Positions 1 through 8,575 of a stretch of DNA of 64,000 nt are shown piece after piece (position 1 is the stretch's first letter; every line of letters starts with the position of its first letter). The notes under the pieces were generated by a model. That model saw only the letters and a program-made list of their open reading frames with translations. It did not search any database and was not told where the DNA came from. A program made the translations under genes and the position numbers. Source of the stretch: Pseudomonas frederiksbergensis (GTDB taxonomy: Bacteria; Pseudomonadota; Gammaproteobacteria; Pseudomonadales; Pseudomonadaceae); the NCBI RefSeq assembly GCF_003732705.1, contig NZ_MOBR01000004.1, forward strand, positions 62,001-126,000. The letters run 5' to 3'.

Positions 1-180
1 CCGGACCAGCAGGCCCATTTGTTCGAACCCTTCTTCACCACCAGTAGCCAAGGCACTGGCCTGGGGCTTTATCTGTCCCGTGAGCTGTGCGAAAGCAACC
101 AGGCCCGCCTAGACTTCAAACCACGCCAAGGCGGCGGCTGCTTTCGCATCACCTTTGCACACGGACGGAAACAAAGTTGA
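1..180 (+). CDS. pilS: PilS sensor histidine kinase, C-terminal fragment
   Basis: The window opens inside a gene whose last 59 codons end in TGA at 178-180. The reading frame shows the final part of a histidine-kinase ATPase domain: an F-box-like FEPFFTT followed by the G2-type glycine box GTGLGLYLS. PilS is the inner-membrane kinase that controls the pilin gene through PilR. The identity as PilS comes from the position immediately upstream of pilR, two bases away, as in other pseudomonads. The sensor and phosphoacceptor regions lie outside the window. Confidence 0.85.
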   Translation, partial: PDQQAHLFEPFFTTSSQGTGLGLYLSRELCESNQARLDFKPRQGGGCFRITFAHGRKQS

Positions 181-182
181 AC

Positions 183-1523
183 ATGAGCCCACGGCAAAAA
201 GTCCTGATCGTCGACGACGAACCGGATATCCGCGAACTCCTGGAAATCACCCTGGGACGGATGAAACTCGACACTTTCAGTGCCCGCAACCTCGGCGAAG
301 CCCAGGCCCTGCTGGGCCGGGAAACATTCGATCTGTGCCTGACCGACATGCGCCTGCCCGATGGCACGGGTCTGGAACTGGTGCAACACATCCAGCAACG
401 TTATCCCCAAGTGCCGGTGGCCATGATCACGGCCTATGGCAGCCTGGAAACCGCCATCAACGCCCTCAAGGCCGGCGCCTTCGATTTCCTGACCAAACCG
501 GTGGACCTCGCCCGCTTGCGGGAGCTGGTCACCAGCGCCTTGCGCCTGCCTGCTCCGGGTGGCGCCGGTACCGCCATCGATCGCCGGTTGCTGGGCGATT
601 CACTGCCGATGCGCAGCCTGCGCAAGCAAATAGACAAACTGGCCCGCAGCCAGGCCCCGGTGTACATCAGTGGCGAATCCGGCAGCGGCAAGGAGTTGGT
701 CGCCCGCCTGATCCACGAACAAGGCCCACGCGCCAACCGGCCTTTCGTACCGGTCAACTGCGGGGCGATACCGTCGGAATTGATGGAAAGCGAATTCTTC
801 GGCCATCGCAAGGGCAGTTTCAGCGGTGCCATCGAAGACAAACCCGGATTGTTCCAGGCAGCCCATGGCGGCACGTTATTCCTCGACGAAGTAGCGGATT
901 TGCCGCTGGCGATGCAGGTCAAACTGCTGCGGGCGATTCAGGAAAAAGCCGTGCGTAGCGTCGGCGGCCAGCAGGAAATCGTGGTCGATGTGCGCATCCT
1001 CTGCGCCACCCACAAAGACCTCGACGCGGAAGTCAGCGCCGAACGTTTTCGCCAGGATTTGTACTACCGGCTCAACGTGATCGAGCTGCGTGTCCCGCCC
1101 TTGCGCGAACGCCGGGACGATATCGAGACACTGGCCAGTCATGTGCTCAAGCGACTGGCGGCCGGCACTGGCCACCCCGCCACCAAACTGCACCCGCAAG
1201 CCCTTGAAGCGCTGAAAGGCTACCGCTTCCCGGGCAATGTGCGGGAACTGGAGAACATGCTCGAGCGTGCTCACACCTTGTGCGAGAACAAACAAATCGA
1301 AGCTGGCGACTTGCGCCTGGCCGAAGGCAACTGCGCCGCTGAAACGGGCGTGCCGGACCTGACGCGGATCGACAATCTGGAAGATTATCTGGAAAACGTC
1401 GAGCGCAAACTCATCCTCCAGGCTTTGGAGGAAACCCGCTGGAACCGCACGGCAGCGGCACAGCGGTTGAATTTGTCGTTTCGATCGATGCGCTACAGGC
1501 TCAAGAAGTTAGGCCTGGATTGA
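183..1523 (+). CDS. pilR: PilR, sigma-54-dependent response regulator of type IV pili
   Basis: This 446-residue protein has the full NtrC-type layout. A receiver domain (about residues 5-120) carries the acidic pair D11/D12 and the likely phospho-acceptor D55 in LTDMRLPDG. An AAA+ domain has Walker A GESGSGKE at 164-171. The sigma-54 contact loop reads GSFSGA at 211-216 rather than the textbook GAFTGA; conservative changes here are usual for PilR. A C-terminal Fis-type helix-turn-helix ends the protein. The ATG at 183 is chosen because it begins MSPRQKVLIVDD and follows the pilS stop by two bases; an upstream in-frame start would overlap pilS. With PilS it activates pilA transcription with RpoN. 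Confidence 0.96.
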   Translation: MSPRQKVLIVDDEPDIRELLEITLGRMKLDTFSARNLGEAQALLGRETFDLCLTDMRLPDGTGLELVQHIQQRYPQVPVAMITAYGSLETAINALKAGAFDFLTKPVDLARLRELVTSALRLPAPGGAGTAIDRRLLGDSLPMRSLRKQIDKLARSQAPVYISGESGSGKELVARLIHEQGPRANRPFVPVNCGAIPSELMESEFFGHRKGSFSGAIEDKPGLFQAAHGGTLFLDEVADLPLAMQVKLLRAIQEKAVRSVGGQQEIVVDVRILCATHKDLDAEVSAERFRQDLYYRLNVIELRVPPLRERRDDIETLASHVLKRLAAGTGHPATKLHPQALEALKGYRFPGNVRELENMLERAHTLCENKQIEAGDLRLAEGNCAAETGVPDLTRIDNLEDYLENVERKLILQALEETRWNRTAAAQRLNLSFRSMRYRLKKLGLD

Positions 1524-1530
1524 AGGCCCC

Positions 1531-1622
1531 TTCGCGAGCAGGCTCGCTCCCACAGTTGATCTGAGGTGTTCTCAGATTATGTGTTCATCGCTGAACCCTG
1601 TGGGAGCGAGCCTGCTCGCGAA
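1531..1622. repeat. REP doublet (REPIN), GTGGGAGCGAGCCTGCTCGCGAA flavour
   Basis: Two 25-base REP sequences in inverted orientation (1531-1555 and 1598-1622) flank a 42-base loop between the convergent ends of pilR and thiO. They match near-perfectly as reverse complements. This is the usual REPIN arrangement in fluorescent pseudomonads and could fold into a long hairpin. Confidence 0.9.
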
Positions 1623-1653
1623 GACAATCTGACAGGCGCGGAAAACTCTGCGG

Positions 1654-2754
1654 TTAAATCCGCCCCTCTGGCGCATACGGCGCCGGATCAATAATCGGCG
1701 CCCTGCCCAGCATCACATCCGCAAACAACTGACACGACGCCGGCGCCAGCACCAGCCCATTGCGGTAATGCCCGCAGTTGAGCCAGAGACCGGCGAAACC
1801 CGGCACCCGGCCGATATACGGGATGCCTTCCGGCGAACCCGGCCGCAAACCGGCCCAGTGCCCCACCACCTCGGCATCGGCCAACGCCGGAATCAACTCC
1901 ACGGCCGAGGCTTTCAGGCTTTCCAGCGCCGACTCGGTCGGGGTCTTGTCGAATCCTTCGTGCTCCAGCGTACTGCCGATCAGGATATGCCCGTCACGCC
2001 GCGGGATCGCATAGCGCCCCTTGGCCAGCACCATGCTCGGCAAAAAGTCCGCCGCGCACTTGTAGAGAATCATCTGCCCTTTGACCGGTTCGACTGGCAG
2101 CTCCAACCCGAGACTCTTGAGCAGATCACCGCTCCAGGCGCCCGCCGTCAGGACCACCTGATCGCCGTGAATAGCGCCCGTAGACGTCTGCACTCCGACC
2201 ACCGTGTCGCCTTCACGGATAAACCCGCTGACTTCACACTGCTCATGGATCGTCACGTTCGGCAGGGCCAACAGCGCCGCTTTCAGGGACTTGACCAGCC
2301 GCGGATTCCGCACATTGGCCACATCGGCCATGTAGATCGCCCGGGAAAAACCACCACCCAGCACGGGCACCGCGTCATGGGCCGCCGAGATATCCACAGC
2401 CCGCAACGGACGGTTTTCCCGTTTGGCCCAGGCAAGCGCTTCGGCCTCGTCATCCAGATCCAGCCAGTACAGCCCAGTGGTATGCACTTCAGGGTCGACA
2501 CCGGTGGCAGCAAACAGCCGCGCGCCCAGCTGTGGATAAAAATCCTGGGACCAGTGAGCCAGCGCCGTGACCGCCGGGCTGTAACGCCACGGGTAAAGCG
2601 GCGAAACAATGCCTCCGCCGGCCCAGGAGGACTCCTGGCCAACGTTCGAGCGATCCAGCAACACAACGCTCTGCACTTCGGACGCGAGATTGAACGCGGT
2701 CAGCAGGCCAATCACCCCGCCGCCGACAATCACCACTTGCTGTTGCCTGCTCAT
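1654..2754 (-). CDS. thiO: Glycine oxidase ThiO, FAD-dependent
   Basis: A 366-residue DAO-family flavoprotein. The N-terminal dinucleotide-binding loop reads VVIVGGGVIGLLTAFNLA, and the C-terminal part has LRPGSPEGIPYIGRVPGF and a GHYRNGLVLAPAS segment, all typical of ThiO. It oxidises glycine to iminoglycine (glyoxylate imine) for the thiazole ring of thiamine. The ATG at 2754 starts MSRQQQVVIVGGG; the frame stays open 24 codons further upstream, but that extension has no domain content. It lies 56 bases downstream of pilE in the same direction and may be read through from the pilin operon; P. aeruginosa also has it next to pilR. Confidence 0.93.
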   Translation of the reverse strand: MSRQQQVVIVGGGVIGLLTAFNLASEVQSVVLLDRSNVGQESSWAGGGIVSPLYPWRYSPAVTALAHWSQDFYPQLGARLFAATGVDPEVHTTGLYWLDLDDEAEALAWAKRENRPLRAVDISAAHDAVPVLGGGFSRAIYMADVANVRNPRLVKSLKAALLALPNVTIHEQCEVSGFIREGDTVVGVQTSTGAIHGDQVVLTAGAWSGDLLKSLGLELPVEPVKGQMILYKCAADFLPSMVLAKGRYAIPRRDGHILIGSTLEHEGFDKTPTESALESLKASAVELIPALADAEVVGHWAGLRPGSPEGIPYIGRVPGFAGLWLNCGHYRNGLVLAPASCQLFADVMLGRAPIIDPAPYAPEGRI

Positions 2755-2810
2755 GTTCTGATCCAACCGTTCAATAGACAGAGGGCGCAAAAGGCGCCCG
2801 AAAAAGAAAC

Positions 2811-3212
2811 TCAGCGGCCCCAGCAATCCTTGGTGGTGGCCGTGGCGTTAACCATGTTTCTGACGCCGGTGTTGGTAATGGTGAAATCCCCGCACTTGTC
2901 AGTCGCCATGGAGGAACCGGGCTTGCGCACTGCCGTCAGCAGGAAGGTCTGATCGGTGATGGTCGGGGTGAGGGTGTAGAAATCGGTACCCGTACTCAAG
3001 ACGGCTGGGATGGCGGCGGTATACGCATTGTTCTTGGAATAGAACCGCTCAAGAATCTGCGCCTGCTCGGTAAGCAGCCCGGCGACTTCGGTGCGCCGGC
3101 CTTTTTTCACATATTCGGTGAGGCTCGGATAGCCAATGGTGATGATGATCCCGATGATCGCAATCACGATCATGATTTCGATCAGGGTAAAACCTCGGTT
3201 GGATCTGCGCAT
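2811..3212 (-). CDS. pilE: PilE, type IV minor pilin
   Basis: A 133-residue type IV pilin-like protein. The prepilin peptidase site is RG/FTLIEIMIVIAIIG near residue 7, followed by the hydrophobic N-terminal helix and the YPSLTEYVKKGRRTE region characteristic of PilE. Two cysteines near the C terminus (in TDKCGDF and KDCWGR) can form the pilin D-loop disulfide. The ATG at 3212 is chosen since it gives the usual short basic leader; a GTG at 3227 adjoining the pilY1 stop is an alternative. It is the last pilin gene of the operon. In P. aeruginosa pilY2 sits between pilY1 and pilE; here there is no room for it. Confidence 0.92.
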   Translation of the reverse strand: MRRSNRGFTLIEIMIVIAIIGIIITIGYPSLTEYVKKGRRTEVAGLLTEQAQILERFYSKNNAYTAAIPAVLSTGTDFYTLTPTITDQTFLLTAVRKPGSSMATDKCGDFTITNTGVRNMVNATATTKDCWGR

Positions 3213-3227
3213 TGCCTCAACTCTCAC

Positions 3228-6200
3228 TTACTGTATTTGTCGCCACATGATGCGACGGCTGCCGCCACCGCCGGTTTTTCCCACCAGGGAACTGACATTG
3301 CCACTGGAGTCGTTCACGATCAGACGAGCCCCATTGTTGACGATTGCATTCAGCGTCGGAATCCCCCCGGTGAAAATCACCCCGCTGGAGATCGAATCCG
3401 CGCTATCGACCACCCCGTCGCCAGTGGTGTCGAGCAGCGCATAGTTGAGCATCTTACCGTTGAACGCATCCAGTTCGACCAGTTTGCCGGTGCCGAAACT
3501 GGCGCACGGGTCGGTGGTGTCGACGCTGGCAGTGGTAAACAAGACCCGTCCGGCCAGCAGGTTTGCCTGATTGATCACCCGCTCACCGGTCAGCACGTTG
3601 TTGTACACCAGCGGCAGGTACCAGCCCTTCTCGGTCGGGTAGGTCGTGTCATTCTGGCTCGTGGTGATGAACTGCCCGCCGGCACTGCCGGTGGTCACCC
3701 CCGTCACCGACTGGGCCTGCAAACTCGCCACGGTAATCTGGCCGGCCCCACCATCGGCATCCCACACTGAGTAAAACGCCTGAAGGTCCTTGTTGGTCTT
3801 ATCCGCCGTCTCATTGAATTTCCCGGTGCCGAAAAACACTTGCTTGCCGCCCAGGGAATTGTCCGCCAGCAGTGGTTGCGCGGTAATCGGTTGCGTGGCG
3901 CCACCCGGGGTCGTGAACAACGGTTTGCCTGAAAACGCTACACCCCAGGTGTCGGTCGTGGCACCGCTCAGGTCAAACTTCCACAGACGTCCCTTCAAGT
4001 CGCCACCATAAGCGGCCTGCACTACGTTCTGCGAGTTGACCTTAAGCTTTACCGAGGACAGACCATTGGTGGTTTCCGTACTGTCGACGACAATTTTCTT
4101 GATCAACGAGCCGTCACGAATATCCACCACATACAACGCCGCCACACCCGAATTGCTTCCGTAGCCATTGGAAATGAACGCCGCCCAGCGCCCATCGGCC
4201 AAGCGTGCCACTTCGGGGCGAGCGTAGGCATAACCCAGATCATTGAAAACGTTCGCCGTGTTTGCCGTGGCCGGTGCGCTGAATTCCCACAACGCCTTGA
4301 AAACATTACCCGCCGATGCGTCGAACAATTGCACCGCGTAAAAAGTTCTGCCGCCCGCCCCTACCCCGCCCAGCGCCAGGGTTTTCCACGCAGTACCGAG
4401 TTGGGCATCGAACACACCGACCTGACCGTCCACCAAAAACTTGTGGCTCACGCCGTTGATGTAGGTGGGATCGGCAATGTAGCGCAACGACGGCAACACG
4501 CTGGACGGCATGTAGGCATAACGCCGGGCACCGTTGGCAGCGTTGATGACATTAAGGAAGCCGTCGTTGGCGTTGACCACCAGGCTGGCGCTCATGTTGG
4601 CGGCTTTGGTCGCCAGATAGGTGGTGTAGGTGGAATCGCCCACCAGGTCCGACGCAGTCTGGTCCGCCGGAGAGGCCGACGCGAGGGGCGAGTTGATGAT
4701 GTCGCCCAGCAACACCGTACGCACTTTTAGCCCGGCCTTGTTGGTGCCCTTGCTCCACTCCACCAGATCATTGCCGACAATCCCGGTGGGCAGACTCAGG
4801 CCGAGGGATGTTTGCTGGGCCGGAGAAAAGTTGCTGTAGGCCAGGGTTATCGCAGCGTTGGTCAGGGTGTTCCAGGACTGATAGATCGGCGCGGTGGCGC
4901 CGGGCACGATGGCCGTGTCGGTAGTCCATAACACCGCCGCAGTGTTGACCGCGCCGCTGCTCGTGAAACCGAAGGCCTTGATTGTCCCGCGCCAGTCCTT
5001 GGGGTCGTAAGTGGTCTGGAAGTAACTCGACCCGCTGCTCAACGTACTGCTGCTGGTGACACCGCCACCGCCCGAGCCAGCCTTGGAGGTAATGTTGCTC
5101 AATGCCGAAGACAGCGCCGTGTTCAGGCCGGCGGCGTCGTTCGCCTGGTAATACAGGCCCTGGCCGTAGGCGGCGGCATCCGACAACATCTGGTTGGCCG
5201 AGGTAAAGCCCACGGTGTAAGTGTTCATGTACTGCTTGGGGAAATCCGCGGCGCTCCAGTTTTTGCCCGCCAGATCCGTACCGGTCGAACGCATGTCGAT
5301 GTCGAAGGCGAACTTGGCGATGTCGTCCAGGTAGAGGGTGTCACCCTCGTCATCGCCACCGAGATTATTACCGTCGTTATTGATGCCGTCCCAGTTGGGC
5401 AAATGCGAGCCGCCCAGCGGATCGTTGGTCGGAAACGTTCGGTCGTAGGTCGGCAAGCCGTCGGTGATCGCCACGCCGTAGTTCTTCTGGCAGCGGTATT
5501 GGATCGGGCTGGTGTAGGTCGTCGGCGTCGAGTTGTAGTACGGCGCCATGCCGCGAAAGTACCGGGTGATTTCGTAGTAGGTTTCGGCCAGCGGCGTGTT
5601 GGCCACCGCGCCAAGCCCGTTAATTGCGCTGATCAGGGCGTTGTAGTTGGTGTCCGCCTGGGCTTGGGTCACGCTGCCCGTGACGACCGCCAGGTCGCTG
5701 ACGGAACGCGCGATATAGCCGCCATTGGCGGAGTTGTTGCTGGTAGGCGGATTGAACGTCGCCAGACCGATCCGCAAGCCGCGGTTGCTGGCGACCAATG
5801 AGGTAGAGACGTTGCGCGCCACGTTGATGCGGTAATCGTTGGGAATCGAGCCGTTTGTAAAATCCCGGTTACTGCCGTTTGCCAATCCCACCAGGTACGA
5901 GAGGTAGTCGTCGGTGTAGCGGGTATTTTCATTGCCGACAGGATCCGGGAGCTTGATGCATTGCGGGGTCAGGCTGTTGTTGTAGAACGCGTAGGCGCCA
6001 CCGGAGCAACCGGACGTCGGCAGGCTGGAGAGGAAGATCGAACTGCCGACGATGTCCGAAGAACTCAGGCACAGGCCGATAAAGGCGTTGCACTGCCGGG
6101 CCGGCGTGCGATTGACCGTCGGATCGAATCCCGCCGCGTAGATGATGGTGTTCATGCTGCCCGAGTCGTCGATCAGCAGCATCACATTCGGCGGCACTGC

Positions 6201-6335
6201 GGCGGCGCTCAGCAACGGTGAGTCCGATGGCGCGAAGGCATAGGCCGGCGCCATCAGGTACAGGCTCAGCAACGCGCCGAAAAGCATCTGCGCCCATCGT
6301 CGGCGCCAGCCACCGCGAGCATCAATACTTGGCAT
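3228..6335 (-). CDS. pilY1: PilY1, pilus tip-associated adhesin and mechanosensor
   Basis: A 1035-residue exported protein. A signal peptide covers about residues 1-33 (ending AYA). The N-terminal von Willebrand A-like region starts with LLIDDSGSMN, a MIDAS-type DxSxS at 56-60. The C-terminal half is a PilY1 beta-propeller (for example LAKGGVGAG-like and VVDIRDGSLI strands). A calcium-loop-like DTTGDGVVDSADS lies at 969-981. It is somewhat shorter than P. aeruginosa PilY1 (about 1160 residues), and I do not see the RGD motif described there. The ATG at 6335 has GGAGAG five bases upstream and overlaps the pilX end by 14 bases. It works with the minor pilins in pilus priming and surface sensing. 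Confidence 0.92.
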   Translation of the reverse strand: MPSIDARGGWRRRWAQMLFGALLSLYLMAPAYAFAPSDSPLLSAAAVPPNVMLLIDDSGSMNTIIYAAGFDPTVNRTPARQCNAFIGLCLSSSDIVGSSIFLSSLPTSGCSGGAYAFYNNSLTPQCIKLPDPVGNENTRYTDDYLSYLVGLANGSNRDFTNGSIPNDYRINVARNVSTSLVASNRGLRIGLATFNPPTSNNSANGGYIARSVSDLAVVTGSVTQAQADTNYNALISAINGLGAVANTPLAETYYEITRYFRGMAPYYNSTPTTYTSPIQYRCQKNYGVAITDGLPTYDRTFPTNDPLGGSHLPNWDGINNDGNNLGGDDEGDTLYLDDIAKFAFDIDMRSTGTDLAGKNWSAADFPKQYMNTYTVGFTSANQMLSDAAAYGQGLYYQANDAAGLNTALSSALSNITSKAGSGGGGVTSSSTLSSGSSYFQTTYDPKDWRGTIKAFGFTSSGAVNTAAVLWTTDTAIVPGATAPIYQSWNTLTNAAITLAYSNFSPAQQTSLGLSLPTGIVGNDLVEWSKGTNKAGLKVRTVLLGDIINSPLASASPADQTASDLVGDSTYTTYLATKAANMSASLVVNANDGFLNVINAANGARRYAYMPSSVLPSLRYIADPTYINGVSHKFLVDGQVGVFDAQLGTAWKTLALGGVGAGGRTFYAVQLFDASAGNVFKALWEFSAPATANTANVFNDLGYAYARPEVARLADGRWAAFISNGYGSNSGVAALYVVDIRDGSLIKKIVVDSTETTNGLSSVKLKVNSQNVVQAAYGGDLKGRLWKFDLSGATTDTWGVAFSGKPLFTTPGGATQPITAQPLLADNSLGGKQVFFGTGKFNETADKTNKDLQAFYSVWDADGGAGQITVASLQAQSVTGVTTGSAGGQFITTSQNDTTYPTEKGWYLPLVYNNVLTGERVINQANLLAGRVLFTTASVDTTDPCASFGTGKLVELDAFNGKMLNYALLDTTGDGVVDSADSISSGVIFTGGIPTLNAIVNNGARLIVNDSSGNVSSLVGKTGGGGSRRIMWRQIQ

Positions 6336-6804
6336 AGATGCTCTCCACCACACTACGAACGTTGTTGCCGACGATGCCGACTGCCGTGATCCGGTACAGC
6401 GTTGCCGAAGTGTTGCTTGGCACATTCACGGCAGTCAGCGTGGTGCCGATGTTCTGCACCCCGTAAAACCCGCCACCGGCAGCGACCCAGTTGACCCCCG
6501 ACGAGGAATTGAGCCCCGCGCCGGACACCGTTGCCGATTCCACTGGCGGCGCGCATTGAGCCGTGGTGCCGCACACCGCCAGCGTGTAGGCCGGCAGTTG
6601 CACGGCACTTTCACCCATGCGCAAAGTCGCCTCGGCCAATTGGAAGGATTGATTACGCAGTGTCACGCTGCCAGCCATTTTTTCCTGGAGGGTCGCGTTC
6701 TGCATGGATGAAATGCCAATCAGGGTCAGCAGCAATAGAAACACCAGGCTGATCAACAAGGCCATTCCCTGTTGGTTTTTTGGTTTGTTTGTCTGGGTTC
6801 TCAT
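6322..6804 (-). CDS. pilX: PilX, type IV minor pilin
   Basis: A 160-residue protein whose N terminus, QQGMALLISLVFLLLLTLIG then SSMQNATLQEKMAGS, is the PilX signature. The cleavage site is G/MALLISL after a short basic leader, so the mature first residue is methionine-like rather than phenylalanine. A Cys pair (CGTTAQC) follows further on. PilX belongs to the priming complex with FimU, PilV, PilW and PilE at the pilus tip. It lies 11 bases downstream of pilW and overlaps pilY1 by 14 bases. Confidence 0.92.
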   Translation of the reverse strand: MRTQTNKPKNQQGMALLISLVFLLLLTLIGISSMQNATLQEKMAGSVTLRNQSFQLAEATLRMGESAVQLPAYTLAVCGTTAQCAPPVESATVSGAGLNSSSGVNWVAAGGGFYGVQNIGTTLTAVNVPSNTSATLYRITAVGIVGNNVRSVVESIYAKY

Positions 6805-6815
6805 CCGGCACTCAC

Positions 6816-7529
6816 CTACTGAAGCCGGTTGCGCAAAGCGGCAACGACGGTGAAGGTTTGGTTGCGCACGCGATTGTTTGGATCGAATAGCGTCAGGGTC
6901 AGGCGCACACTGCGTATCAACGCGGGATTGGCTGGATTGGCGGTGTAACTGGACGCCACCACATCACTGGTGCTCGTGGCCACGCCGAACAACACCCCGA
7001 ATGCGCTGACGTTATTGACCAGCACCGCCTGAGTTGGCGTGCCATGTCCGGATCCCATCAACAGCTGGTTGTTGCTGAAGCTGTAAATCAACCGACGAAT
7101 CGGAAAAGCCATTTGCCCGGAGGCCGGGGTCCGTAAGTCCGTATAGGCCGTCGCGCTGTTTCGACAGTCGGAAAGCACGGTCCAGGTGGGCGTACCGCCG
7201 TTGCTGCCTACGTCCGCCGTCACCAGGGTGAGTTTGAGATTGGCGTTATCCCAACTGATCGGCGCGATCTGACTGGCATTGAAGTCGCTGGTAGAACTGG
7301 CATCCGTCACCGTCCCCAAACAACCAAACATGCCCACCATACGAATTTCCTGAATCATCTTGCTCAACACGAACCGCGCATCTTCCTGCATCCCGGCGGC
7401 GGTGTTCTGGCTGACGTAGGTGTTCTTGGCCGAGATGAACACCTGCGCCACACCCAGCACAACGATCAGGCTCAATGCCAGGGCGATCAGCAATTCGATC
7501 AGGCCGAAACCTCGGTTGGAGTGCTTCAT
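6816..7529 (-). CDS. pilW: PilW, type IV minor pilin
   Basis: A 237-residue pilin-like protein with leader MKHSNRG and cleavage site G/FGLIELLIALALSLIVVLG, followed by the PilW-typical FISAKNTYVSQNTAAGMQEDARF. It is a core minor pilin that helps start pilus assembly and places PilY1 at the tip. Its ATG overlaps the pilV stop as ATGA, indicating translational coupling. Codon use and GC are like the neighbours. Confidence 0.92.
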   Translation of the reverse strand: MKHSNRGFGLIELLIALALSLIVVLGVAQVFISAKNTYVSQNTAAGMQEDARFVLSKMIQEIRMVGMFGCLGTVTDASSTSDFNASQIAPISWDNANLKLTLVTADVGSNGGTPTWTVLSDCRNSATAYTDLRTPASGQMAFPIRRLIYSFSNNQLLMGSGHGTPTQAVLVNNVSAFGVLFGVATSTSDVVASSYTANPANPALIRSVRLTLTLFDPNNRVRNQTFTVVAALRNRLQ

Positions 7530-7975
7530 GGTGTCGCCACCGGATCGACGGCGGCACGACTGGTCAGGACAAAGCTGCGGCGTGAATTGGCAGCCTTGGC
7601 GGCTCGAGAATCATCCCAGTTGATGGTGATGGTGTAGACCCGCTGATTCAGCGCCACGCTACCGGTGGCGGTGGCACCGCCGAAGTTGATGATATTGGTG
7701 GTGAAATCGTAGAGGTCCTGGTCCCGGGCGACGCTCAGGTTAGGTGACGTTGGAGGCGTGACGGTGTAATCGGCACCGGAGTTGGCGCGGATGCGATCCA
7801 TCATGTCGTAGGCGATAAAACTCGCCTGGCTGGTCATCCGCGCGCTGTCGGTGTACTTGAGCGCATTGAGCTGAATCGCCGCCGCCCCCAACAGCCCCAC
7901 GGTCAGAATCAACAACGCGACCAATACCTCGATCAGCGTCATGCCCTCCTGTGCTCGCCTGCTCCGTTCCCTCAT
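7526..7975 (-). CDS. pilV: PilV, type IV minor pilin
   Basis: A 149-residue protein with prepilin site EG/MTLIEVLVALLILTVGLLG and the PilV-type continuation AAIQLNALKYTDSARMTSQA. The ATG at 7975 overlaps the fimU stop by four bases (ATGA), which decides the start over an upstream in-frame codon inside fimU. It is one of the tip minor pilins; fimU-pilV-pilW are all coupled by overlaps. Confidence 0.92.
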   Translation of the reverse strand: MRERSRRAQEGMTLIEVLVALLILTVGLLGAAAIQLNALKYTDSARMTSQASFIAYDMMDRIRANSGADYTVTPPTSPNLSVARDQDLYDFTTNIINFGGATATGSVALNQRVYTITINWDDSRAAKAANSRRSFVLTSRAAVDPVATP

Positions 7976-8445
7976 CCGCAATTTCCACCCAATAGAATCC
8001 GTCCGTTCAAACACACATTCAGCGTCCTGCTTTGCGCCCCCAGGCTATACGTGATCACCACCGCCGTGGACGGGGACGACAAACCACCCAGATTGTTGAA
8101 ATCGATGGCGGTCACTCCTGAGGTTAGCGCTAGAGTCGCACCGGTGCTCAGCGCTGGAACAACCCGCAATACATTGGCTGGATTGCCAGTACCGTCGTAG
8201 ACCGTCAACTCCCCGGTCCAGACGCTGCCGCCGGCGGTCGGCCGCAGTCGCGTGGTAATGCCCCGGTCGATGGCCTCCAGCCGGGCGAAATTAAGCGCGC
8301 GTTGCAGGTCGCCAATCTCGGTATCGGCCCGGGTGCCTTGCACCGAACGGGTAAACATCGGCACCGCCATCGTGATCAAAACCAGAAAAACCGCGAGCGT
8401 GATCAGCACCTCGACCAGCGTGAAACCTTTTGTACGATGATCCAT
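7972..8445 (-). CDS. fimU: FimU, GspH/FimT-type minor pilin heading the operon
   Basis: A 157-residue pseudopilin with leader MDHRTKG and site G/FTLVEVLITLAVFLVLITMAVP, and two C-terminal cysteines (NVCLNG and GGNCG) suited to a disulfide. The start at 8445 has GGAGG six bases upstream. It leads the operon fimU-pilV-pilW-pilX-pilY1-pilE and links the minor pilin complex to the major pilin. The C terminus reads NGRILLGG and lacks the GRxR DNA-binding motif present in the divergent FimT, which helps tell the two paralogues apart. Confidence 0.87.
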   Translation of the reverse strand: MDHRTKGFTLVEVLITLAVFLVLITMAVPMFTRSVQGTRADTEIGDLQRALNFARLEAIDRGITTRLRPTAGGSVWTGELTVYDGTGNPANVLRVVPALSTGATLALTSGVTAIDFNNLGGLSSPSTAVVITYSLGAQSRTLNVCLNGRILLGGNCG

Positions 8446-8575
8446 CGGTGCCCTCCGTTGCCGTCGGCTATACCTGCTTCTACACGCTAGAACATTCGAC
8501 CGGCAGATGTACGGTTGTTTTGCCATTACTCGCGCATGGATTGCGCGAACCGCACCGTTCCACGGAGGGAAAAAC
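8446..8575. promoter_or_regulatory. Divergent promoter region between fimU and fimT
   Basis: These 130 bases separate the two start codons and must hold both promoters unless transcription enters from outside. No strong sigma-70 or sigma-54 hexamers are obvious. ACCGTTCCAC at 8554-8563 resembles the AlgR core ACCGTTCGTC, and AlgR is known to act on the fimU operon of P. aeruginosa, but the match is imperfect and close to fimT. Confidence 0.4.

Noticed and set aside
8554-8563. AlgR site ACCGTTCCAC upstream of fimT
   Set aside because: Two mismatches to the core and poor position relative to fimU; mentioned only as part of the divergent promoter region.
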